A DNA stretch of 64,000 bases from Chryseobacterium sp. LJ668 (GTDB lineage: Bacteria > Bacteroidota > Bacteroidia > Flavobacteriales > Weeksellaceae): the NCBI RefSeq assembly GCF_019613955.1, contig NZ_CP080443.1:62001-126000 (forward strand). The letters run 5' to 3'. Positions 52,100 to 61,985 of the stretch are shown here, piece by piece (position 1 is the first letter of the stretch; each line of letters opens with the position of its first letter). The notes beneath the pieces were generated by a model. That model did no database searches. It was not told the DNA's origin and saw nothing but the letters and a program-made list of their open reading frames with translations. Made by a program: the position numbers and the translations under genes.

Positions 52100-52656
52100 A
52101 AATTTATTTTTACTAAAGTTAGGGAAAATTTAAAGGAAATCACACATACACTTCAGAATTATGAGGCAAATTATCATTGTATTTGAATACTTTTCAGTTG
52201 AAAATTATAAGATTAAATCTTATAAATTGGAAAAAAATGTTTGGGAATTAAATCGTCGATACAAAGTCATAATTAATTTAAAATCAATAAGTTAAAATTA
52301 TATACAGGCGTAAAAATTTATAAATTTTCACGTATATATTTATAAATGGTCCCTGCATTACATTGCATCTTGCAAAAGATGTTTATACTTTAGCAGTGTA
52401 ATAAATAAGAAGAAAGATTGCTAACAACAATCTGTTAATTATTAAACATTCATCATTATCACATTTAAATATATTGTTTCATCACTTAGTTTCTATTAGT
52501 AGTATGCCAGGATCTCACCATCCTGGCATCTACTATTATATACCTACTGTAACTTTAAAGATATCAATAGAAGTTAAATAATTTGAAGTTTAAAGATTAA
52601 AATCTAGAACAAGATTGTTACAAAAATCACTATTTTAGCGGTAAATTATCAGGTGA
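52100..52656. other. 557-base intergenic region without a gene
   Basis: AT-rich. It contains three hairpins: CATCTT-gcaa-AAGATG (52366-52381), AGATTG-ctaacaa-CAATCT (52415-52433) and a strong GC-rich one at 52504-52529. No open frame with coding character was found. Confidence 0.6.
52504..52529. terminator. Orphan GC-rich hairpin
   Basis: Perfect stem ATGCCAGGAT / ATCCTGGCAT with a 6-base loop; flanking TAGTAG and CTACTA extend it with one bulge. It stands about 130 bases upstream of the peroxidase gene and 430 bases from the nitrilase gene start. It may end an unseen transcript. Confidence 0.45.
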
Positions 52657-53823
52657 ATGAAAAACACAGTAAGCTGGGTTTTAATCTTATTTTTAACGCT
52701 ATTACTTCTGAATAACTGCTTACAAAACAGAACTTATTATCAGGAAAGTGATAAAAAACAGTCTTTCATCAATCAGCTGAGGCAGATCTATTCTTCAGGT
52801 GACATCTCAAAGTGGCCAAAGCCAATCCTTGATCCTTCAAATCCTGAATTTTCTGAGATCGGGCACCTACCAAAAATCGATTTTCCGGCTGACAACCTTT
52901 TTTCTAAAGACAAAGCACTATTAGGTAAAACTCTTTTCTACGATCCGAGACTGTCAGGTTCTGATCAAATAGCCTGCGTATCGTGTCATGATCCCGAAAT
53001 GGGGTGGTCTGATAACAAAACTTTTTCTTCTGGTCACGAAAAACAGCTGGGAGTCAGAAATTCAATGACTATCCTGAATGTTGCGTACGCAAAATCACTG
53101 TTTTGGGATGGCAGAGCAGGCTCACTTGAGGAGCAATCGAAAATTCCGATTGAAGATCCAAGGGAAATGCATGGTCATATTGATATCTCAACCGGCAAAA
53201 TTGCAAAAATTAAAGGGTATGCAATTCTTTTTGAAAAAGCTTTCGGGGATAAAAACGTTACGAAAGAACGAATTGCTAAAGCTCTGGCAACATTTGAAAG
53301 AAGTAATGCGAGCCTCAAAAGCAGATTTGATCTATTCATTGACGGCCAAAAAAATATTTTAACGGATGATGAGGTTATGGGCCTACATCTTTTTCGCACA
53401 AAGGCACAATGTATGAACTGCCATAGCTCAGGATATTTCTCCAATCATCTTTTTGAAAATGATGGTACCTCTTCATTAGAATCGCCGAAAGAAGATCTCG
53501 GGAGATATTTATTCACAAAAAAACCTGAAGATGCAGGAAAATTCAAAGTTCCGTCACTCAGAGAAGTCAGCAAAACTGCGCCGTGGATGCATGATGGTTC
53601 TTTTAAATCTATAAAAGAGATACTTGAATTTTACAATAAGGGAAATCCTGAAACTTCTAAAAACAAAACTACTGTACACCAGGGAATTGTCTTGAAATCG
53701 GAAAAATCTGATATGCTTAAACTGTTGGACCTTACAGATGAAGAATTAGCACAACTTGAAGCCTTCCTCGGAACATTAAGCTCGCAAACAATGCCAGCTT
53801 CCGTTCCAACACTTCCTGACTAA
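52657..53823 (+). CDS. Di-heme cytochrome c peroxidase (CCP/MauG family)
   Basis: Product of 388 residues. An N-terminal hydrophobic segment (SWVLILFLTLLLLNNC) acts as signal or lipoprotein anchor; the lipobox is poor. Two heme c sites: Cys107-x-x-Cys110-His111 (ACVSCHDPEMGW) and about Cys252-x-x-Cys255-His256 (QCMNCHSSGYF). KTLFYDPRLSGSDQI, LFWDGRAGSLEEQ, FKVPSLREVSKTAPWMHDGS are typical. It reduces peroxide in the periplasm with electrons from cytochrome c or, as MauG-like forms do, oxidises a protein. It is followed on the same strand by an AsmA-like gene. Confidence 0.9.
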   Translation: MKNTVSWVLILFLTLLLLNNCLQNRTYYQESDKKQSFINQLRQIYSSGDISKWPKPILDPSNPEFSEIGHLPKIDFPADNLFSKDKALLGKTLFYDPRLSGSDQIACVSCHDPEMGWSDNKTFSSGHEKQLGVRNSMTILNVAYAKSLFWDGRAGSLEEQSKIPIEDPREMHGHIDISTGKIAKIKGYAILFEKAFGDKNVTKERIAKALATFERSNASLKSRFDLFIDGQKNILTDDEVMGLHLFRTKAQCMNCHSSGYFSNHLFENDGTSSLESPKEDLGRYLFTKKPEDAGKFKVPSLREVSKTAPWMHDGSFKSIKEILEFYNKGNPETSKNKTTVHQGIVLKSEKSDMLKLLDLTDEELAQLEAFLGTLSSQTMPASVPTLPD

Positions 53824-53950
53824 TATTTTTTTAAAAAAACACTTATAATTCGATATAATTATGTTTAAATTCACAAAAACCAATTATAATTATTATTTTT
53901 TTTAATTTGGAATACGTTTTGTTTTGATAATCAGTCTGAACCAACTATTG

Positions 53951-56434
53951 ATGAAAAAAAACAAACTTTCCCAATTTAGCAAGCGAAAAAAATGGTTTTT
54001 GGGAATTATTACAGGAATTTTACTGCTTATTTTAGCATTCCCTTTTGCACTCAATTTTTATCTTCAGAAAAAGCTTCCTGATTTAATCAATAAAAAAACT
54101 CCATATAAACTTGAATTAAAGAGCTTTGATTTAAGTCTTATTTCAGGGGATTTTTCGGCAACTGATCTCAAGATTTCAACCAAAAATCCTAATGATAAAA
54201 AAATTACACAGCTTACGGGAAATATCCGGAGAATAGAACTACATGATTTTAGTGTCTTAAAAGCACTACTTAATAAATCGTATCGTGCAGAGCAGTTTTT
54301 GCTGTCTGATGCTACTATAAAAATTCGTCTCGCACCAAAATCCAATAAGGAAAAGAGATCTATTAAAAAAACAGATATTCATATCAATAATATTGCATTG
54401 AATAATGTATTCACCGACATTACAAATGCTGATGGAAAGCCTGTTTTTAAAGGCAAAAACGTCAATGTAAGACTTAAAGATATACATCAGAATAGTAATG
54501 ATGCAAAAATTCCTCTTGCATTTAAAGAATTTAGAATTGATGCAAAAGACGTTCATATTGGTGTTAATGAATATTACCAAATCAACGCCGATCAGATATT
54601 TGCTGCTAATAAAACTCTAGATATCAGGAAATTTCACCTTCAGCCCATTCTGAAACCGGCAATGTATAACGCAAAAAATATTTTTGATTTTGCAACGCAA
54701 AGACTTTTAGCTAAAGATTTTAATATCAGTCAGGATTCTCTGATTGTTTCTGATATCATTTTTACACATCCTGATCTTAAAGTGACTTCAACGGGCAAAA
54801 ATACTGTTGAAAAAGAAAAAAACCCTAAAGAGATTGAGATGAAAATCGGGATGAAAAATATTGTTTTTCAAAAAGGTAAAATTGAGGTCATGCAGGCAAA
54901 TAAAGAAAAAACAGCGTCTGTAGATAACTTCAATTTTAAGTTAAGCGATATTGTATTTGACAAAAATACGGTGAAAGAAAAAATTCCTTTCCGTTTTACC
55001 AATCATGATATTGAGGCTGATAATATTTATTTTAAAGCCAGCAACCTGCAGGCATTGAAAATCAAGAAAATTTCTTCCCGAAATTCAAATATCATTATTG
55101 AAAAATTCCAGATGATTGCGCTTGGAAATAGCTCTCACAAAGATCTTTTTAATGTGAACACAGATGAAATTAAAATCATTAATAACAAAACTAAATATAT
55201 CGGTCAAAAACTGAATATTCAACTTGCCGGACTGGAAATAAAAACGCCAGATATTAAAATTATTTCGGCCACACAAAAGTCAAAACAAAAGAAAAGTACG
55301 TCGGAACTTCCTCAATTTGCTGCAAAAGTGGGTTTTATAAAAATTTCAAATGGCAAGATTTCTCAGACAACGCTCGGAAAAGAAAAATTAGCCGTAGGAA
55401 AATTCGATGTTCTACTTAACCAAATTGCGTCTGATAATCATCAAATGAATAAAGATCTGCCGATCAGTATCGGGAATCATCTGTTTACAGCAAAAAAAAT
55501 ATTTCTGGATGCCGGAAAATATTATACCCTGAAGGTCAGTGACTTGAAAAATACAGGAAAAACAACAGAAATTAAAGATCTTCAATATCTTCCTAAATAT
55601 TCTAGAGCGGCTTTTAGCAAAGTGATTGCGAAAGAAACTGATTTGTATTCGATTACAATTAAGAAAATAGGAATTACTGACCAGAATTCCAGATTTTTAA
55701 AAGATCCTTCGATTGACATCAGCAACGTTAACATTGATGGTCTCAGATGCAACATTTATCATGATTTGGCACCGCCTGATGACAATGATGTGAGATATTT
55801 GTTCAGTAAAAAGCTTCGGAATGTAAAAATGCCTCTGTTTGTAAAAACCATTTCAATTAAAAATTCAAATCTTGTCTACGAAGAAAATGCGGAAAACAGC
55901 AATATTCCCGGTAAACTGACTTTTGACCGTTTCGGCGTGGAGGTGAATAACGTAAACAACGGAAAAATAAAAGGACGACCTACCATAATCACCGCAGATG
56001 CCAGGTTTGCATTTTACGGAAGCGCAGACACTCAGGTCAGTTGGAAATTTGATGTAATGAATCCTGACGATAAATACACCATTAAAGGCACAATACAGAA
56101 ACTTTCTGCTGAAAATGTAAATCTTTTCGTACGGCCTTACTTAAATGTGACGCTAGACGGCAATATCGATTATCTAAAATTTGATTATTATGGAAGCAAT
56201 GCCGGAATCGCAGGCAATTTCTATTTTAAATACAATGAAATGTATGTGAATTTTCTTAATAAAAAAGGAAATGAAAGAAAACTGCTGACCAAAGTTGCCA
56301 ACTGGTTTGTAAAGAATGAATCTACAGGCGAGCCCGATCACGTGGTCATCGAGAAAAAAAGAGATCCAGACAAAAGCTTTTTTAATTTGCTTTGGCAGGG
56401 AATTATGGAAGGACTTAAAAAATATCTAATCTAA
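53951..56434 (+). CDS. AsmA/DUF748-like envelope protein
   Basis: Product of 827 residues from the ATG at 53951; the frame starts earlier at a TTG that adds nine residues before the basic N-terminus. One membrane helix (KKWFLGIITGILLLILAFPF) is followed by a very long series of beta strands typical of AsmA-like repeats (PYKLELKSFDLSLISGDFSA, NIDGLRCNIYHDLAPPDDND). DUF748-like architecture is the nearest match. AsmA-type proteins bridge the periplasm and move phospholipids between membranes. It is unrelated in operon terms to the other AsmA-like gene at 58557-61448. Confidence 0.7.
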   Translation: MKKNKLSQFSKRKKWFLGIITGILLLILAFPFALNFYLQKKLPDLINKKTPYKLELKSFDLSLISGDFSATDLKISTKNPNDKKITQLTGNIRRIELHDFSVLKALLNKSYRAEQFLLSDATIKIRLAPKSNKEKRSIKKTDIHINNIALNNVFTDITNADGKPVFKGKNVNVRLKDIHQNSNDAKIPLAFKEFRIDAKDVHIGVNEYYQINADQIFAANKTLDIRKFHLQPILKPAMYNAKNIFDFATQRLLAKDFNISQDSLIVSDIIFTHPDLKVTSTGKNTVEKEKNPKEIEMKIGMKNIVFQKGKIEVMQANKEKTASVDNFNFKLSDIVFDKNTVKEKIPFRFTNHDIEADNIYFKASNLQALKIKKISSRNSNIIIEKFQMIALGNSSHKDLFNVNTDEIKIINNKTKYIGQKLNIQLAGLEIKTPDIKIISATQKSKQKKSTSELPQFAAKVGFIKISNGKISQTTLGKEKLAVGKFDVLLNQIASDNHQMNKDLPISIGNHLFTAKKIFLDAGKYYTLKVSDLKNTGKTTEIKDLQYLPKYSRAAFSKVIAKETDLYSITIKKIGITDQNSRFLKDPSIDISNVNIDGLRCNIYHDLAPPDDNDVRYLFSKKLRNVKMPLFVKTISIKNSNLVYEENAENSNIPGKLTFDRFGVEVNNVNNGKIKGRPTIITADARFAFYGSADTQVSWKFDVMNPDDKYTIKGTIQKLSAENVNLFVRPYLNVTLDGNIDYLKFDYYGSNAGIAGNFYFKYNEMYVNFLNKKGNERKLLTKVANWFVKNESTGEPDHVVIEKKRDPDKSFFNLLWQGIMEGLKKYLI

Positions 56435-56548
56435 TAAAAGGGATAGGTACGGTCTGCTTAAAATTACCGGTTTACATACAAAATTCCCCGATTTGCCAAC
56501 ATTTACCTGCTCAGATCTGCTGACCTTTGTCTATATAAAATCAACAAT

Positions 56549-57553
56549 ATGAATTTAGAAAAAGTACAATTAGGAAGTCATGGTCTTATCATCCCCAATA
56601 TCGGTTTAGGATGTATGGGAATGACAGGTTTTGAGGATGCAAATATGTATGGTGAAGCAGACGAAAATGAAGCGATTGCCACCATTCATCGTTCATTGGA
56701 ATTAGGTGGTAATTTTTTGGATACTGCAGATCTTTATGGCCCTTTTAAAAACGAGCAGCTTATTGCAAAAGCTATCGGCAAAAATCGTGACCAATACATT
56801 ATTGCAACAAAATTTGGCTGGGAAATCGATGACAGCAATAAAGTTACCTGGGCAATCAACGGAACAAAAGAGTATGTAAAGAAATCTGTAGAAAGATCAT
56901 TAAAAAATCTTAACACAGATTACATTGATCTTTATTATATGCACCGTCTGGATAAAAGTACCCCTATCGAAGAAACTGTAGGCGCAATGAGTGACTTGGT
57001 AAAAGAAGGAAAGATTGGCTACATCGGCTTATCTGAAGTTTCTTCTGACACGGTAAAAAGAGCTCACGCAATACATCCGGTCACAGCGGTACAAAGCGAA
57101 TTTTCTTTGTTTGAGCGATCGGCTGAAGAAAGAGGAATTTTGAAAACGCTGAAGGATCTGGGAATTGGTTTTGTTGCGTATTCTCCATTAGGACGTGGTT
57201 TTTTATCAGGACAGATCCGCTCGATTGATGACTTGCCGGAAAATGATTTCAGAAGAGCAATACCACGCTTTCAAGAGAAATATTTTCACAAAAACATCGA
57301 GCTGGTAGAAGCGATAGAAAATTTAGCCGAAGAAAAGGAAGTTACTTCATCACAATTGGCTTTGGCATGGATCATCAATAAAGGAATTATCCCTATCCCG
57401 GGAACAAAGCGCAGAAAATATCTGGAACAGAATATAGAATCTGCAAAAATACAATTAAGCGAATCTGATCTTCTTAAACTCGAAAGTATTGTACCTTTGG
57501 GAACAGATACCGGTGCTCCGTATGATGAATTCAGCATGGGACTTTTAGATTAA
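56549..57553 (+). CDS. Aldo/keto reductase
   Basis: Product of 334 residues with an (alpha/beta)8 barrel. Catalytic Asp and Tyr lie in FLDTADLYGPFKNEQLIAKA, Lys in YIIATKFGW, and His in YYMHRLDKSTP; the cofactor pocket includes IPIPGTKRRKYLEQN, typical of NADPH users in the AKR13-like group (YghZ/Tas relatives). The substrate is unknown; related enzymes reduce aldehydes. An AraC-type regulator begins 16 bases downstream on the same strand, forming a two-gene unit. Confidence 0.92.
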   Translation: MNLEKVQLGSHGLIIPNIGLGCMGMTGFEDANMYGEADENEAIATIHRSLELGGNFLDTADLYGPFKNEQLIAKAIGKNRDQYIIATKFGWEIDDSNKVTWAINGTKEYVKKSVERSLKNLNTDYIDLYYMHRLDKSTPIEETVGAMSDLVKEGKIGYIGLSEVSSDTVKRAHAIHPVTAVQSEFSLFERSAEERGILKTLKDLGIGFVAYSPLGRGFLSGQIRSIDDLPENDFRRAIPRFQEKYFHKNIELVEAIENLAEEKEVTSSQLALAWIINKGIIPIPGTKRRKYLEQNIESAKIQLSESDLLKLESIVPLGTDTGAPYDEFSMGLLD

Positions 57554-57569
57554 ATCACATTAGACAACT

Positions 57570-58466
57570 ATGAATACGATACCGTCAATTTCCGCATTTC
57601 ACCGACTTCTATCGTTACCGGAACCAAAACATCCTCTCGTAAGTGTTATAGATTTATCTGAAAGCGTTTTTCTTGAAGATGAAGTCTGGAAAGGTTTTAC
57701 CAACAGATTTTTTTGTGTTGCATTGAAAAGAGATGCCGTGGGAAAAATACGTTACGGACAGCAGCACTACGATTATGATAAAGGTGTTTTAAGTTTTACC
57801 GCGCCCAATCAGGTTCAGTACTTAGATTTACAGAATATGGAATGTGGATCGGGGTTTCTCCTGATCTTTCATGAAGATTTTTTGCTTAAACACCCTTTGG
57901 CGGCAAGCATTTCAGATTTTGGCTTTTTCTCTTATGCCGTGAATGAGGCGTTGCATTTATCTGCTGAAGAGGAAGAAGATTTAATCAGAATCATGAAGAA
58001 AATAGATATAGAATGTGAGCATATCGATCGTCATACGCAGGAAATTATATTATCGCAGATCGATTTGTTGCTCAATTATTCCAAAAGGTTCTACGAGAGA
58101 CAGTTTATTACCAGAAAAAACAGCAATCATCAGCTTTTAGCGAAATTTGAAAGCTTTTTGAATGACTATTTTAAAAATGATGAATCTCTAAAAGAAGGAT
58201 TATTAACCGTACAAAATGCAGCTAAAGCCATGAATCTTTCTCCAAGCTATCTCAGCGATCTTTTGAGAGTGCATACAGGGCAGAATACACAGCAGCATAT
58301 TCACGAAAAGCTGATCAGCAAAGCAAAAGAGAAATTATCTACAACTGGTTTGTCGGTGAGTGAAATTGCTTATACTTTAGGTTTCGAACATGCGCAATCG
58401 TTTAGTACACTTTTCAAGACCAAAACTCAACAGACACCATTGGAATATAGAAAATCATTTAATTAA
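57570..58466 (+). CDS. AraC-family transcriptional regulator
   Basis: Product of 298 residues. The N-terminal cupin-like domain (FFCVALKRDAVGKIRYGQQH, KGVLSFTAPNQVQYLD) precedes a C-terminal AraC DNA-binding domain (LTVQNAAKAMNLSPSYLSDL, LSVSEIAYTLGFEHAQSFST, ending TQQTPLEYRKSFN). It follows the aldo/keto reductase by 16 bases and probably regulates that operon. It ends before a terminator. Confidence 0.92.
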   Translation: MNTIPSISAFHRLLSLPEPKHPLVSVIDLSESVFLEDEVWKGFTNRFFCVALKRDAVGKIRYGQQHYDYDKGVLSFTAPNQVQYLDLQNMECGSGFLLIFHEDFLLKHPLAASISDFGFFSYAVNEALHLSAEEEEDLIRIMKKIDIECEHIDRHTQEIILSQIDLLLNYSKRFYERQFITRKNSNHQLLAKFESFLNDYFKNDESLKEGLLTVQNAAKAMNLSPSYLSDLLRVHTGQNTQQHIHEKLISKAKEKLSTTGLSVSEIAYTLGFEHAQSFSTLFKTKTQQTPLEYRKSFN

Positions 58467-58524
58467 ATTAAAAAAAATTGAAGAAAATTATCTTCTGTAA
58501 TCATTGACAATTTATTTTTTATAA

Positions 58525-58553
58525 AAAGACTGTCTCTTTATAAGACAGTCTTT
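58525..58553. terminator. Bidirectional intrinsic terminator
   Basis: Stem AAAGACTGTCT / AGACAGTCTTT between the converging AraC-type and AsmA-like genes. Confidence 0.9.
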
Positions 58554-58556
58554 GTT

Positions 58557-61448
58557 TTATTTCTTTTTAAGATCTGTGGTTATTTTATTTTCAGCAGTTT
58601 TAGCTTTTGCCTCCTGAGCTGCTTTTTCTTTTCGTTGCTGACGTTTGGTTTTCTTCTCTGCACGTCTTTCTTCACGAATAACTTTATTTGTTTTTTTATT
58701 GTAAAGTGCATCAATAATCCCCTGTCCGGTTTTGCTGAAAATTTTAATTTTCGGTTTTTCATGAGTTCCTGTTACAACCACCGGGAAACCAATAATTCCT
58801 CCCGGAAGGATCCCTATTCTTATTCTTAAATCGAGCAAGCCGTTGAAACTCGTTGTTCCGCTGATAGTAGGCCTTAAAATAGAAACTTTAAAGGTGAATT
58901 TATCTACATGAATCAGATTATTCTTGATATGCGTTTCAATATTAACCCCTTTCATATCGGGGTTGTCAAATGCTTTTGCACCAATATTATCTCCTACTGC
59001 TGAGAGCATTTTCAGGTTTTTTACTTCAACATCACGAAGGTTAACTACTCCTCCACCTTCTAACGACGGATAAATAGGCGACATATTTTTATCAAAATCA
59101 CCTTTTAATTTATAATCGATTGATACAATTCCTTTAACGTCTTTAGCCGCGGTTGCCATTTCTCGTACCATATCAATTTCTTTATAAGCTCGCTGTACAT
59201 CAAAATCTAAAACATTCAATGCAACATCGTAATTGGCAGTCAGCGGAGATTCATCCTGATAACGCGCATCGATCTTCATACGGCTTCCTATAATATCAAA
59301 TGATGTATTTTTAAGATAAACCTGACCTTTCGTTACAGATGCCAATCCTTTTAAATTATTTAAACCAAGCCCTTTAAATTCTACTTTTCTGGCATTTGCT
59401 TCCAAAGAAACATCCAGGTTTTTCGGAACAATTACAACACCACTACTCTTAGGGTTTTCCACTTTTGCATATTCCACTTCGGCAGATTTATCAGTATTGT
59501 CACCATTTTTCAGCGCCATAAATTCGTCAATAAGAATATACCTTGAATTCAGCACAAATTTTCCGTGAAGGGTACCTTTTCTTTCGATAAAATAATTGAT
59601 GGTATTTAAAAGATATCCGTTAAGAGCAAAATCTGATTTTCCATAAGTGGCAAAAAATTTCCGGAACCACATTTTTTCGTTTTCAAACTCAAAATTTCCT
59701 TCTTTTATGTAAAATGACTTCGGAAGATATTCTGTTGTGGCTTTTATATTTTTTAGAATTAAATTCCCTCTGTTATCCAGTTTGCTGTATTGCCCGGTTG
59801 TAGCATAGCTTTGGCGACCGTTCAGTGAAAGATCAGCCATAATCAGTCCGCTGATGTCTAGACCTTTTTTCGCAAAAACTTTATAAATTCTACCAACATT
59901 GAGAACACCTTTTGCCCGGACTTTATATAATAGATCTTCAAAGTTCTGCAGATCTGCATTGATAAATACAGGATTTCCTTCAAAATCAAATTTAAACGGA
60001 TCGAGTTTTACCGCAAGACTTTTGAAAGTGCCATCTGTGTTAGTAATATGAGCTGCAATATTGATATTTTGAATGGCATTTGGATAATATTTAGTTTTTA
60101 ACCAGCCATTTTTTAAATTCAGTTGACCATTGGTTTTTGGGAAAAGTTTTTTATCCATACTGAAGATCCCGTTTGCCTTAATATCAGTATTCATCAACCC
60201 TCTGATGTCGATATCTTTCAGTCCTAAAGCCTGATCTAAAGTCTGAAGATTGACAGCACCCTTAATATTTGCTTTTACCTGCATTTCTTTGAGTCCTTTG
60301 GTTTGTACAACTGCACGGAAATTATTATTAGGACCCAAATCAAAATTTAACTTTTTTAAATCAATACCTAAAAGGTCGGTATTTAAAGATGGCAGGTCTA
60401 CATTCAAATCCATATTCAGATTGTTCATCGGAACAGGAGCATTTCCGCTAGAAACAAATCCGTTTTCTATAAAAAGTCTCGCTTTGAGTCTCGGTTTTAA
60501 ATTTTTAGCTTCGCTGAATCTTCCTTTCAGACTGAAAAACAAATCGCTGTTTCCTTCAATTTTGGTATCATTGGCCCAATCTAGATACTGTGGTGGCAAA
60601 ACCGAAATCATATCTTTGATAGTCGTTTTTTCTGATGCTGCATTGATGTCTAAATTATATCCGTCTTTTAAAATACTTAAAAATCCCGTGAATTTTAACG
60701 GAAGCTTATTGATTCTCAATTCATTTTTCCGTAAAACAAAAGTCAATGCATTGGTGTTGATTCTGGTGATAAGATCTGCATGAAGTGTTTTTTGCTGCGC
60801 ATACCAGATTCTGTCTAGACTGAAATCTAATTTATCAATATCTAGATCGGTTTCAAGATCAAAAACATCCTGGCTTAATCCGCCCTTACCTGTATAATTA
60901 AGACCTTTTGCATTCACAAGAATTCTTGCGGCGTGGTCATTATATTTGATATTAAAATTTCTGAATTTGATCAGATCCAGCTTGATGGATGCTCCTGCTT
61001 CTGTGGTATCTTTTGATTTTTTTGAGGGTTTTGATACGTAAACATTATAGTTTGCTTCGCCTTTTGTATTGACGAAAACATTCGCATAAGCATCTGTAAC
61101 GTAAATTTCATCAATTTTTACTTCGCCGTCGAAGATCAGATTTTTAAGATTGATCCCCGCAGCAACTTCTTTTGCGGCAAGTAAGGTATCATTTTGAAAA
61201 GGCTTCGAACCTTTTAACAGGACTTCATCTATAGATACGGTAAGTGAAGGAAAATGCCGGAAAAACGTGAGATGTGTTTTCTTATAATCGAGCTCCCCCG
61301 CAAGATGCTTATTGGCAAATATCTTTACCTGCTGAGAAATTGTTCCTGGAAATAGAATAGGAATAATGAACATAAGAAAAAGAATGGATACGAGTGTGAT
61401 TCCAATCCATTTTAATATTTTCAAAATTATTTTTGTAAATCTTTTCAT
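58557..61448 (-). CDS. AsmA-family envelope protein
   Basis: Product of 963 residues. N-terminal membrane helix (WIGITLVSILFLMFIIPILF), then the AsmA N-terminal signature region (HLAGELDYKKTHLTFFRHFP, LTVSIDEVLLKGSKPFQNDT) and hundreds of residues of beta-rich repeats. An AsmA C-terminal-like section follows (GGGVVNLRDVEVKNLKM, RPTISGTTSFNGLLDLRIRI). The last 45 residues are a strongly basic, Ala/Lys-rich helix (REERRAEKKTKRQQRKEKAA). Such proteins act in lipid transport or outer-membrane assembly. It appears to be monocistronic. Confidence 0.85.
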   Translation of the reverse strand: MKRFTKIILKILKWIGITLVSILFLMFIIPILFPGTISQQVKIFANKHLAGELDYKKTHLTFFRHFPSLTVSIDEVLLKGSKPFQNDTLLAAKEVAAGINLKNLIFDGEVKIDEIYVTDAYANVFVNTKGEANYNVYVSKPSKKSKDTTEAGASIKLDLIKFRNFNIKYNDHAARILVNAKGLNYTGKGGLSQDVFDLETDLDIDKLDFSLDRIWYAQQKTLHADLITRINTNALTFVLRKNELRINKLPLKFTGFLSILKDGYNLDINAASEKTTIKDMISVLPPQYLDWANDTKIEGNSDLFFSLKGRFSEAKNLKPRLKARLFIENGFVSSGNAPVPMNNLNMDLNVDLPSLNTDLLGIDLKKLNFDLGPNNNFRAVVQTKGLKEMQVKANIKGAVNLQTLDQALGLKDIDIRGLMNTDIKANGIFSMDKKLFPKTNGQLNLKNGWLKTKYYPNAIQNINIAAHITNTDGTFKSLAVKLDPFKFDFEGNPVFINADLQNFEDLLYKVRAKGVLNVGRIYKVFAKKGLDISGLIMADLSLNGRQSYATTGQYSKLDNRGNLILKNIKATTEYLPKSFYIKEGNFEFENEKMWFRKFFATYGKSDFALNGYLLNTINYFIERKGTLHGKFVLNSRYILIDEFMALKNGDNTDKSAEVEYAKVENPKSSGVVIVPKNLDVSLEANARKVEFKGLGLNNLKGLASVTKGQVYLKNTSFDIIGSRMKIDARYQDESPLTANYDVALNVLDFDVQRAYKEIDMVREMATAAKDVKGIVSIDYKLKGDFDKNMSPIYPSLEGGGVVNLRDVEVKNLKMLSAVGDNIGAKAFDNPDMKGVNIETHIKNNLIHVDKFTFKVSILRPTISGTTSFNGLLDLRIRIGILPGGIIGFPVVVTGTHEKPKIKIFSKTGQGIIDALYNKKTNKVIREERRAEKKTKRQQRKEKAAQEAKAKTAENKITTDLKKK

Positions 61449-61634
61449 AGGATAATAATTTTGATCTTAACTATATGCCGAATACATATAAGAATGATTA
61501 AATATTTCGCATCTAAAATCAAGCCATTGATAAGATATATATTGTGAGAAGATTAAACTGAACCGGTTCATAATTAGAAAAATGATTATATTTAAATTTT
61601 TATATTTCACTACTCTAAAAGCACCTTCACTACA

Positions 61635-61964
61635 ATGAAAATCAAACCGCAGTTTACAGCACTCCTCACCTATCTACCGGCAAAAGACGGAGTAAAAATA
61701 ACACCGGTATCTTCAGGATACAGACCTCAAATAAAATTTCCTTTTGATCTCGAAATGTATACCGGAATGCAGAATTTTATCGGCACAGATCTGGTATTTC
61801 CGGGAGATACGGTAACTGCTGAAATTGCTTTATTGAAAAGTGATTATGTCACCGGAAAAATATATGAAGGCCTCGATTTTGATTTTTTTGAAGGTGAAAA
61901 TCTAATCGGGCATGGTGTAGTTACAAAGATTATTGACCCTGCTTTGACTGATTCTGAAGTATAA
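61635..61964 (+). CDS. Stand-alone EF-Tu domain III-like protein
   Basis: Product of 109 residues. VKITPVSSGYRPQIKF, DLVFPGDTVTAEIALL, EGLDFDFFEGENLIGHGVVT and KII follow, in order, the pattern of domain III of elongation factor Tu (HTPFxxGYRPQF, PGD, EGxRFxIREGxRTVGAGVVxKI). The GTPase and domain II are absent. The gene is complete, with ATG at 61635 and a stop 21 bases before the converging photolyase gene. Domain III of EF-Tu contacts tRNA and EF-Ts; what the isolated domain does is unknown. Confidence 0.75.
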   Translation: MKIKPQFTALLTYLPAKDGVKITPVSSGYRPQIKFPFDLEMYTGMQNFIGTDLVFPGDTVTAEIALLKSDYVTGKIYEGLDFDFFEGENLIGHGVVTKIIDPALTDSEV

Positions 61965-61985
61965 AGATTAAATTAATATTTAAAT

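Noticed and set aside
60250..60783. 177-codon open frame on the plus strand inside the AsmA-like gene
   Set aside because: Antisense shadow of a well-supported gene with low-complexity Lys/Phe/Ser content.
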